DNA from: an uncultured Eubacteriales bacterium
GTDB lineage: Bacteria; Bacillota; Clostridia; Oscillospirales; Acutalibacteraceae
Length of the DNA: 64,000 nucleotides
Direction of reading: 5' to 3'
Assembly: GCA_934675165.1 (NCBI GenBank)
Contig: CAKUPP010000004.1
Location: forward strand, 30,219 to 94,218
The translations under genes were made by a program, and so were the position numbers. A model generated the notes under the pieces. The model searched no databases. It had not been told where the DNA came from and was given only the letters and a program-made list of their open reading frames with translations. Position 1 is the first letter of the stretch. Each line of letters opens with the position of its first letter. Of the stretch, positions 34,167 to 42,234 are shown piece by piece.

Positions 34167-36692
34167 TTATTCATTACTTAACTCACTTGAGTTATTTTGC
34201 ATTTCGTAGTACTCCTTTAGTATTCGATCTGTGGCATCTTCATCCAATTTTTCTGAACCATTCAACTTCGCCAGCTTATTATTTAATTCATCCTTCGGAG
34301 CACCATTTTCAATTAAAAAATCTTTTAATTTTTCAATACTATCAAACATAGAAAAGTTATTGTTCTCTTTAAGCAAATTTTGTGATTGTTTATAAGCATA
34401 ATTATATGAAGCCTCAAATAATGATTGATTTACTTTAATTACATATTCTTCCAAAATACATGTTATTTCATCCAACGTCTCGTACAACGCATAGTTATCC
34501 TCTGCTACTGCCAGTGCTGCTCCAGGCTTACCATTTGCATATTCAATACAAAGCCTTCGCGCAATCTTATTTTCTTTACCCATATTGGTAAATAACTCAG
34601 GTTTAAATTGAGGTGTACCATAAAACTTATATTTAAATTTACCATTTATTTTAGCACTTGAATCGCAATCAGCAAGTTTACATTTATAGTCTAATAATGA
34701 TCCTTCCTTTTTAGTATTTTTAGGGTATACAAAAAAGTTTTCGGTTTTTATGTCGCGGTGTACACGCTTATATGTGTCGTGAAACTGTTTTACACCCTTT
34801 ATCGTATCATCTATTAATCCAGTCATACAATCCGTTATTTCTTTCTCTGTTAATACTTCCTTACACTTATCATAAATATTCCACATATCTTTTTCCATAA
34901 ATTTAAGTAAATCGCCAGTTCCTTTTTTGGTTTCTATAATATTTCCACGCATTTTTACATTAATAACTCTGTTTCTATTCGATTTTAATGCTTTTTTTTC
35001 TAACTTTAAATTTTCAATTTCCTGTTCAAGTTCACGAATACGTTTCGGATCTTTTGTTTGATTTAATTCTTGTTCTAATTTTTCTATTTCATTTTGTTTC
35101 TCTTTTTCTTTCTCCTTTAATTTCAATGTTTTGTGATAAATTTTAGTATTGGCAATTAATTCACTGGCATCTTGTTCTTGCTTGTTTGGATCATAAAAAG
35201 TTTTAGCTACCACTTCTTTTCCATTATTGGACAACTGGTATGAATTAGCAACACCATAACCTCCTCCGCCCATGTTTGTGACAAAATGAGCAAACCTTTC
35301 CATATTATTTCTAACATTATATATGCGCATTAAGGCCGCTAGACAATTTTTAAATGATTTGTTAAAATCTTTGTCTTCTGATATTTTCATATTTTTTATA
35401 GCAATGGAACTAGATGGATCTCCATATGAATTTGTAATATCTTTTAATGTAGCACTACTTCCAGTCAATTTTTCAAATAGTACCAAAATAGGAGCAGTTT
35501 TATCCACTTCCTTATCAAATATTTGTGGATTTTTCAAAAATTTATTCAAACAATCTTGTATAGCTGCAATTGAATTTGATTCATTTTCTGTTAGATTGGC
35601 GAAAGGGCCACGATTAGTTATCTCATTTTTCAATTCAGTTATACATTCATTACATGGTTTAATAATATAAGTATTATATGTTTCATCATTAATCTCATAT
35701 ACTCCTTTAAAGACATCTGTACTTAGTCCCCTAATTTTTTCCATATTATTATTTATAATATTATTTATATTATAATGAAATTTATTAAAATTATTTAAGA
35801 TATCCTCATTTTTTGATGGCAATCCAACACTACTCGACTCATGATTTGATTGAACGTTTTTCGGTCCCTCTATCGACTTGTTTAGGTTAACCGGGTTGCC
35901 TTCTCCAGAATTTGTTTGTTTAGAAAGGTTTGTGCTTTTCATTTGTGAAACTTTAATCGACTCTTGAGAAGGATTAAAGTTCGGTGAAGTCTCCATCTTC
36001 TCCAGTGGTTGAACTTCAGTCAGTTTTTGAGGATTAGCTGAATCATGTTTGCTCGTTTTAATAACCGATCGTTTACCTTGTGATTGATGATTTTTAATTT
36101 TAGGACTTTGACTTGGTGATGATGGCCGCTTATTTGTATTTTGTGATTTTGGGACACTATTAGTTTTAGCTGCCGTTTTTATAGTCTTCATATTTCGCTT
36201 TTTCATACCTTGTTTTGATTCAGAAACTGTTTTCTTATTAGGATAAACTTTTTCTAATAAATTAATTAAAAATTTTTTTAACGCTTTTTTTAAGGACGTT
36301 GATTGTGCAGGAAAGTTTGTAGGACTACTATCAGTTATGCCAATACTATTGCCATCCCAATGTTTTTGTTTTACAGATTCAGAAGGTATTTTTTTGCCAA
36401 CTATTTCCTGACACATTTGAGAAAGTGGATCTTGATCTGAACTAATATTAAAATTGGCAGGATTTTTCTCTGCACATTCACCTATTAAATTTACTACTGA
36501 ATTATAAGACTCCTTGAACTTTTCACCTACCTTATCACCAGCAGGCTTTAATTTTTCCTGCAACTTACCCAACTCTTGTTTTAAATTTGAATTATTACCA
36601 TTATTGATGTTATCATTAAATTTTTTTAGTGCGCTTAACATATTATTTTCACATATATTTTGATTTTGGTTTTGGTCTTTGCCGCCCCCCAT
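34167..36692 (-). CDS. Eukaryotic-like protein kinase paralogue 4
   Basis: 841 residues with the family order: N-terminal domain (MGGGKDQNQNQNICENNML), linker about 150-295 matching that of paralogue 2, middle domain about 297-465, and kinase domain matching paralogue 3. Motifs: MGGGGYGVA (474-482), VVAK (497), coiled-coil insert about 524-572, HRDIKTEN (645-652), DCD (675-677), YGTPQFKP. The usual proline of the catalytic loop is Thr650, and the glycine loop has Gly for the usual Glu; both may be tolerated, so activity is uncertain. The C-terminus is the same as in paralogue 3 (EMQNNSSELSNE). AAAGGAGAG precedes the ATG. Confidence 0.85.
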   Translation of the reverse strand: MGGGKDQNQNQNICENNMLSALKKFNDNINNGNNSNLKQELGKLQEKLKPAGDKVGEKFKESYNSVVNLIGECAEKNPANFNISSDQDPLSQMCQEIVGKKIPSESVKQKHWDGNSIGITDSSPTNFPAQSTSLKKALKKFLINLLEKVYPNKKTVSESKQGMKKRNMKTIKTAAKTNSVPKSQNTNKRPSSPSQSPKIKNHQSQGKRSVIKTSKHDSANPQKLTEVQPLEKMETSPNFNPSQESIKVSQMKSTNLSKQTNSGEGNPVNLNKSIEGPKNVQSNHESSSVGLPSKNEDILNNFNKFHYNINNIINNNMEKIRGLSTDVFKGVYEINDETYNTYIIKPCNECITELKNEITNRGPFANLTENESNSIAAIQDCLNKFLKNPQIFDKEVDKTAPILVLFEKLTGSSATLKDITNSYGDPSSSIAIKNMKISEDKDFNKSFKNCLAALMRIYNVRNNMERFAHFVTNMGGGGYGVANSYQLSNNGKEVVAKTFYDPNKQEQDASELIANTKIYHKTLKLKEKEKEKQNEIEKLEQELNQTKDPKRIRELEQEIENLKLEKKALKSNRNRVINVKMRGNIIETKKGTGDLLKFMEKDMWNIYDKCKEVLTEKEITDCMTGLIDDTIKGVKQFHDTYKRVHRDIKTENFFVYPKNTKKEGSLLDYKCKLADCDSSAKINGKFKYKFYGTPQFKPELFTNMGKENKIARRLCIEYANGKPGAALAVAEDNYALYETLDEITCILEEYVIKVNQSLFEASYNYAYKQSQNLLKENNNFSMFDSIEKLKDFLIENGAPKDELNNKLAKLNGSEKLDEDATDRILKEYYEMQNNSSELSNE

Positions 36693-36793
36693 TAAAATCC
36701 TCTCCTTTACAATAAATATTTATTTTTAGTAGCCTGTTTAAAATTTTTTATTTAGCCAAACCAACTATCAAATACACTATATTCGATTTTTTA

Positions 36794-36822
36794 ATTATAT
36801 ATAATATACAAAAATAAGTCAA
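36794..36822 (-). promoter_or_regulatory. Promoter of kinase paralogue 4
   Basis: Minus strand TTGACT, 17 bases, TATAAT. Confidence 0.8.
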
Positions 36823-36933
36823 CTTTTTTGATTTAAAAAATATTCATTCGGTTACACTTTTACTTATTTTATAAAATTTATATAATTTAACTTTGCTTAT
36901 TTTTTGTAAAATACGCCTAATAATTCACATACT

Positions 36934-36976
36934 AAAACAAACGCACACTATTTTATTTTTTGTGTGCGTTTGTTTT
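36934..36976 (-). terminator. Terminator of kinase paralogue 5
   Basis: Arms AAAACAAACGCACAC and GTGTGCGTTTGTTTT, the same as at 31173-31215, eight bases past the stop. Confidence 0.85.
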
Positions 36977-36983
36977 TTAGTTT

Positions 36984-39900
36984 TTATTCATTATCCAACT
37001 TAATCCACGTAGCACCTTTTTCAATCAGGAATTTTTTCAAATTTTCAAAATTATCGAACATAGCAAAATCATCATTTTCACTTTTCAGTTTTTTCATTTT
37101 ATCATCAATAAAATCATACGTTTCACTATATGCGTCGTCTTTATCTAAATTATCGCGTATTTCTTTCATAGACTTATATAGTGCATAATTGTCTTCAGCT
37201 ATTCTCAAATTTGCTCCCGGCAAACCATATGCATTGTCAAAACAAAAGTTTATGACTTTTTTACCATCTATGGCCTTGTAATTCAATAACTCAGGTCTAA
37301 GTGTGCCCAAAAACTTATATTCAAATTTGTCATTTATTTTCATACTTAAATCACAATCAGCAAGTTTACATTTATAGTCTAATAACGATCCTTTATTTTT
37401 ATGGTATACTAAAAAATTTTCAGGCTTTATGTCACAATGTACACGTTTATATGTGTTATGAAATTGTTTTACACCAGACACCATATCATTTACTAGCCCT
37501 TTAATGCAGTCTATTTTATCTGTTATGGTTAATTTATAGGAATTATTTTTATAAATATCTGGTAAATTTTCAAAAAAAGTCCACAAATCACCAAATGCTT
37601 TTTTAGTTTCTATAGTTTTTCCGCGCATTTTTACATCAATAACTCTATTTCTGCCTAATTTGGATTCTTTCCTATCTGACTCTAAATCCTTAATTTTCTG
37701 TCCAAGTTCACGAATACGTTCTTGATTTTGCGCTTTGTCTAATTCTTGTTTTAATCTTTCTATTTCACTTCGTTTCTCTTTTTCTTTCTTCTTTAATTTT
37801 AATGTTTTGTGATAAACTTCAGTATTGGCATTAAGTTCATGGTCAAATACTTCCTCATACCCATCACCCGATTTTAAAGTTTTAGCTACCACTTCTTTAT
37901 TAGGTAATTTATACGATTCAGCAATACCAAAAGTGCCTTCACCTAATTTTTTAACAAAATTGGCAAATCTTTTAATATTATTTTTGGCATTATATATACG
38001 CATTAAAGCCGCTAAACAATTTTTAAATGATCTGTTAAAATCCTTAGATTCTGATATTTTCATATTTTTTATAGCAACAGAACTAGATGGATCGCCATAT
38101 GAATTTGTAATATCTTTTAATGTAGCACTACTTCCCGTTAATTCTTTGAACAATACTAAAATAGGAGAAGAGTTATCTATTTTATTATCAAATGTTTTTG
38201 GATTTCTTAAAAAGTAAACTAAACAATTTTGTACACCTAAAATTGAATCTGCTTCAATTTCTGATAAATCGGTAAAATCCCATTTATCCATTGTATACCA
38301 AAATTTAGTCATGCATATTTTGCATTGTTCAATCATTCTAAAATATATTTCATCTTCACTATCTACTTGATCCATACTATCATCTATAGCATTATCAATC
38401 AGATAATTTATATCTCTATTAAAGCTATTAAAAAAATTTTTAAATTTTTCTTCTCTAGGTCTAACCCATATAGCGCCTTTTTTTACCAGAAACTTTTTTA
38501 AATTTTCAAAATTATCAAACATAGTAAAATTATCATTTTCACTCTTCAATTTTTTCATTTTATCATCAATAAAATCATAAATTTCACTAAACAAATTTCT
38601 GTCATTTACGTTTTCAAGAATTTCTTCCATAGTTTTATACAATCCATAATTGTCCTCTGCTACTGCCAAACTTGCTCCAGGCAAACCATATGCCTTCTCG
38701 GAACAAAAATTTACGACCCTTGTACTATCTTCAGTTTCACAGTTCAATAACCCAGGTCTATATGGGGACGTATATGCAAATTGATATTTAAATTTATCAT
38801 TTATTTTCATACTTAGATCACAATCAGCTAGTTTACACTTATACTCTAATAATGATCCTTTCTTTTTATGGTATATCAAAAAATTTTCAGGCCTTACGTC
38901 ATAATGTACACGTTTATATGTTTCGTGAAATTGTTTTACACCAGTCACCATATCATTTACTAATCCATTAACACAGTCTATTTGATCTTGCACAGTTAAT
39001 TTGCCAGGATTCTCACTATAAAAATTTGGTAAATATTCCAAAAAAGTCCACAAATCACCAAATGCTTTTTTAGTCTCTATAACGTTTCCACGAATTTTTA
39101 CATTAGCAACTCTGTTTCTACTTGATTTTAATTTTTTTATATCTGACTCTAATCCTTCAATTTTCTGTTCAAGTTCACGACTATGTTCTTGATTTTCTGT
39201 TTGGTCTAATTCTTGTTTTAATCTTCCTATTTCTTGTTGCTTTTCTTTTTCTTTCTCCTTTAGTTTTAGCGTTTTATGATAAACTTTAGTATTGGCATTT
39301 ATCTCCCTGGAAACCTCTTTTTGATCATTTTTTTGATTATCTGGATCACTATCTGCTTTTAAAGCTTTAGCTATCACTTCTTTTCCTTTATTTGGTAACT
39401 TATATAAGTTGGAAGTACTAAGCCTTTTTGCACTCATTTTTTTAATAAGATGAGTAAATCTTTCAACATTATTTTTAGCATTATATATACGCATTAAAGC
39501 TGCTAAACAATTTTTAAATGATTTGTTAAAATCTTTATCTTCTGATATTTTCATGTTTTTTATAGCAATAGAGTTAAACGGATCTCCATATGAATTTGTA
39601 ATATCTTTTAATGTAGCACTACTTCCCGTTAATTTTTCAAATAGTACCAAAATAGGAGCAGTTTTATCTATTTCCTTATCAAATATTTGTGGATTTTTCA
39701 AAAATTTATTCAAACAATTTTGTATAGCTAAAATTGAGTCTAATTCAGTTTCTGTTAAACTGGCAGTACCATCACAATTATTTACTTTATTTCGCAATTT
39801 AATTATACAATCTTTACACTGTTCAATCATATCAGAATACGTTTTATCCTCAATTTTCACTTGACCCATATTAGTGTTAATAACCTGATTAATAATATAA

Positions 39901-40472
39901 TTTACAATATTATAAAAATCATTAAATATACTTTTGAATTTTTCTTTTCCAGTTTCCATATCTAATAACGGCCTAAGTTTTACATTTTTTTCCTGGCCAT
40001 TTGGCTGCACTACAGAACTGTTTGGCGAAGTTTTTGTATTAGGATAAATTTGTTTTAACAAATTTATTAAAAATTTTTCCAATTCCTTTTTTAAAGATGC
40101 TAAATCTGCAGGAAATTTCACACTATTGCCAGATATATTAGAAATATCAATACTCCACAGCTTTTGATCTACAAATTCGTCAGATATCTTTTTACCCATT
40201 ATTTTTTTATAAATTTGAGAAAGTGGATCTTGGTCTTTAATATTAAATTTGTCAGAACATTTATCCGCACATTTATCTATTAAATCTACCACTGAATTAT
40301 AAGATTCCTTAAAATCTTCATCTACATTATCTTCAACAGGTTGTAATTTTTCATGTAATTTTTGCAATTTTGATTTTAAAGTTGATTTACCGCCATCACT
40401 AATGTGATTATTAAAGAATTTTAGTGCATCTAACATATTAGATTCACACATATTTTGCTCATTGCTACCCAT
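36984..40472 (-). CDS. Eukaryotic-like tandem pseudokinase-kinase, paralogue 5
   Basis: About 1162 residues (numbers count from an in-frame ATG three codons upstream; ATG 40472 gives the family's MGS start at good distance from AAAGGGG). An N-terminal domain and a short linker without Pro repeats precede two middle-plus-kinase modules (about 175-673 and 675-1165). Module 1 has lost the glycine loop (MSAKRLSTS, 349-357), has HYDVRPEN (526-533) with Arg for the catalytic-loop Lys, and AYTSPYRP for GTPxxxP: a likely pseudokinase. Module 2 keeps LGEGTFGIA, VVAK, HCDIKPEN (1015-1022) and DCD. Both carry a coiled-coil insert. No export signal. It is the most diverged member and first in the array. 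Confidence 0.87.
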   Translation of the reverse strand: MGSNEQNMCESNMLDALKFFNNHISDGGKSTLKSKLQKLHEKLQPVEDNVDEDFKESYNSVVDLIDKCADKCSDKFNIKDQDPLSQIYKKIMGKKISDEFVDQKLWSIDISNISGNSVKFPADLASLKKELEKFLINLLKQIYPNTKTSPNSSVVQPNGQEKNVKLRPLLDMETGKEKFKSIFNDFYNIVNYIINQVINTNMGQVKIEDKTYSDMIEQCKDCIIKLRNKVNNCDGTASLTETELDSILAIQNCLNKFLKNPQIFDKEIDKTAPILVLFEKLTGSSATLKDITNSYGDPFNSIAIKNMKISEDKDFNKSFKNCLAALMRIYNAKNNVERFTHLIKKMSAKRLSTSNLYKLPNKGKEVIAKALKADSDPDNQKNDQKEVSREINANTKVYHKTLKLKEKEKEKQQEIGRLKQELDQTENQEHSRELEQKIEGLESDIKKLKSSRNRVANVKIRGNVIETKKAFGDLWTFLEYLPNFYSENPGKLTVQDQIDCVNGLVNDMVTGVKQFHETYKRVHYDVRPENFLIYHKKKGSLLEYKCKLADCDLSMKINDKFKYQFAYTSPYRPGLLNCETEDSTRVVNFCSEKAYGLPGASLAVAEDNYGLYKTMEEILENVNDRNLFSEIYDFIDDKMKKLKSENDNFTMFDNFENLKKFLVKKGAIWVRPREEKFKNFFNSFNRDINYLIDNAIDDSMDQVDSEDEIYFRMIEQCKICMTKFWYTMDKWDFTDLSEIEADSILGVQNCLVYFLRNPKTFDNKIDNSSPILVLFKELTGSSATLKDITNSYGDPSSSVAIKNMKISESKDFNRSFKNCLAALMRIYNAKNNIKRFANFVKKLGEGTFGIAESYKLPNKEVVAKTLKSGDGYEEVFDHELNANTEVYHKTLKLKKKEKEKRSEIERLKQELDKAQNQERIRELGQKIKDLESDRKESKLGRNRVIDVKMRGKTIETKKAFGDLWTFFENLPDIYKNNSYKLTITDKIDCIKGLVNDMVSGVKQFHNTYKRVHCDIKPENFLVYHKNKGSLLDYKCKLADCDLSMKINDKFEYKFLGTLRPELLNYKAIDGKKVINFCFDNAYGLPGANLRIAEDNYALYKSMKEIRDNLDKDDAYSETYDFIDDKMKKLKSENDDFAMFDNFENLKKFLIEKGATWIKLDNE

Positions 40473-40571
40473 TAAAAACATCCCCTTTACAATAAATATT
40501 TATTTTTAGTAATTTATTAAAGTTTTTCGCTTGATTAAATCAATAATTTAGTATATTATATACAATTTTTA

Positions 40572-40600
40572 ATTATATGTAATATACAAAAATAAATCAA
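40572..40600 (-). promoter_or_regulatory. Promoter of kinase paralogue 5
   Basis: Minus strand TTGATT, 17 bases, TATAAT; same layout as the other kinase promoters, with surrounding sequence more diverged. Confidence 0.75.
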
Positions 40601-40614
40601 TAATTTTTTTAACT

Positions 40615-40655
40615 AAAAAAATATCCACCGGTTATATAACTACGGCAGATATTTT
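40615..40655 (-). terminator. Terminator of the dpaA-dpaB operon
   Basis: Stem AAAATATC(TGCCG) with (CGGTG)GATATTTT and a T7 run on the minus strand, 40 bases past the dpaB stop and just upstream of the kinase promoter. Confidence 0.75.
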
Positions 40656-40694
40656 CCATAAAAAATTTTAGAAAAATTTTGAATATTTATTTTT

Positions 40695-41267
40695 TTATTT
40701 TAATATAGGTTGAATTTGTTTTCCTACTAAAGCTTTTTCTACAGTATTGAGAATTAGATTAAAATTTGCAACTAAAGATTGTGGTTTTTTTAAAAAATCA
40801 TCTTGGCTAAGTGGAGTTAAAAATATATTTTTCGTATTTAAAATTCTACCTATATTTTGTGCCGAAGCACCCAATGCATCATTACTTGCAAGAGCTATTA
40901 CTACTGGTCTTTGTATCCTAAGGTGAGATTTTACAGCCATTGTTACCGGCGTATCAGTAACAGCATTACATAATTTAGCGAGTGTATTTCCTGTGCATGG
41001 TGCAACAAGCATTAAATCTACCATTTTATTTGGCCCTATTGGTTCTGCATCTTGAATTGTATGAATGATTTGTTTTTCACACATTTTTTCAATTTTATTT
41101 ATAAAATCTTTAGCCTTTCCGAATTTAGTATCTAAATTATAAGCATTAAAAGACATTATTGGTTGCACGTCAAAACCATTATTCAACAAGTTTTCCATTT
41201 CTGCAATTGCTTTTGAAAATGTGCAAAATGACCCGCACATAGCAAATCCTATTTTTACAACACTCAT
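40695..41267 (-). CDS. dpaB: Dipicolinate synthase subunit B
   Basis: Flavoprotein-like subunit of dipicolinate synthase (SpoVFB), which with DpaA oxidises the DapA product to dipicolinic acid in the mother cell during sporulation. The 190 residues show the flavoprotein fold: VKIGFAMCGSFCTFSKAI, DLMLVAPCTGNTLAKLCN, VTDTPVTMAVKSHLR, IALASNDALGASAQNIGRIL. The start overlaps the dpaA stop by four bases (ATGA), so expression is coupled. A terminator follows. Its presence is the strongest sign in this window that the organism forms, or descends from formers of, endospores. Confidence 0.93.
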   Translation of the reverse strand: MSVVKIGFAMCGSFCTFSKAIAEMENLLNNGFDVQPIMSFNAYNLDTKFGKAKDFINKIEKMCEKQIIHTIQDAEPIGPNKMVDLMLVAPCTGNTLAKLCNAVTDTPVTMAVKSHLRIQRPVVIALASNDALGASAQNIGRILNTKNIFLTPLSQDDFLKKPQSLVANFNLILNTVEKALVGKQIQPILK

Positions 41268-42133
41268 AAATTCTCCTCCTTTATAATTTGAAAAATTGAC
41301 TTTGCTACTATTTCTCCGGATTCTTTTGGGAAAAATTTTCCGGGAATACCAAGTGCATGGATATTTTTTATTCCAAGTATAGAAGCTTCTTTTTTGTCAA
41401 CTCCACCAGGAGCAGATGCTAAATCTAAAATTATTACATCTTGAACACAACGTTCCAACATCGACTTATCAAATATTTGTGCCGGTACTGTATTAAAAAT
41501 AATATCGTATTCCAATTTGTCATTTTCATTTGATATGTTGGTAACATTATATCCATATGTTTCAGCTAAAACTCTATCTGATTTTTTTCTAGCACTGACT
41601 GTAACTACTGATCCTAAATTTTTTAACAATTGTGAAAGAATCTTCCCTATTCTTCCGTACCCTACCACTAAACATTTGCACTTACCCAGAGTTTTTTTAA
41701 GATTAGAAATAGCAATACTCAAAGCTCCTTCTGCAGTTAAATACGCATTCCGTATGATAAATTCCTCGTTATAATAATCAAAAACTTGAAAATTTTCAGT
41801 TTTGACATACTTTTCAATAGAATGTATAATGGTTGATGTTTGACCTACAAAAACTTTTTTGTCACAAAGCAGTTGTGCAAATTGTAAATCGATATTTATT
41901 TCCCGACTGCAAAAAGGTGCATTAATACTTTTTCCACTGCGTGATACAGGAAGAGGTAGCACAATATATTCTGCACCGTCTATTGCTGATTCCAAACTTA
42001 CTGATTCCAAGATGTCGTTTATTTTGTCAAATCCATATAAGTTAACTTTATTACTTTTGGATTCTAATTCCTTTGCAAGATATAGTTGCCGTAAATCTCC
42101 ACCTATAACGGCAAATTTTTTTTTACAAATCAT
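41264..42133 (-). CDS. dpaA: Dipicolinate synthase subunit A
   Basis: Dehydrogenase-like subunit of dipicolinate synthase (SpoVFA). The 289 residues have an N-terminal substrate domain (KFAVIGGDLRQLYLAKEL; YIVLPLPVSRSG) and a Rossmann domain (CLVVGYGRIGKILSQLLKNLG, then YDIIFNTVPA and ILDLASAPGGVD). AAAGGAG precedes the ATG. I could not find a convincing sporulation-sigma promoter in the 100-base gap to the divergent aminotransferase gene. The substrate is the product of dapA at 22.1 kb. Confidence 0.93.
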   Translation of the reverse strand: MICKKKFAVIGGDLRQLYLAKELESKSNKVNLYGFDKINDILESVSLESAIDGAEYIVLPLPVSRSGKSINAPFCSREINIDLQFAQLLCDKKVFVGQTSTIIHSIEKYVKTENFQVFDYYNEEFIIRNAYLTAEGALSIAISNLKKTLGKCKCLVVGYGRIGKILSQLLKNLGSVVTVSARKKSDRVLAETYGYNVTNISNENDKLEYDIIFNTVPAQIFDKSMLERCVQDVIILDLASAPGGVDKKEASILGIKNIHALGIPGKFFPKESGEIVAKSIFQIIKEENL

Positions 42134-42234
42134 AGTAATTCTCCTTTGTGCAACATACTGTCAATAAACAAGTTTTAATGTTAATATAAATAAAATACCC
42201 CTATAAATTATAATACAGATGGTGATTAATTTTG

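Larger units (their letters stand above)
36693..36983 (-). repeat. Intergenic cassette copy C
   Basis: Third copy of the terminator-spacer-promoter cassette, very close to copy A, including the terminator-loop orientation. Confidence 0.85.

Noticed and set aside
25353..40472. Kinase island considered as a prophage or conjugative element
   Set aside because: No integrase, phage structural, relaxase or transposase gene and no flanking tRNA or direct repeat are visible; the array sits directly between tgt and dpaB.
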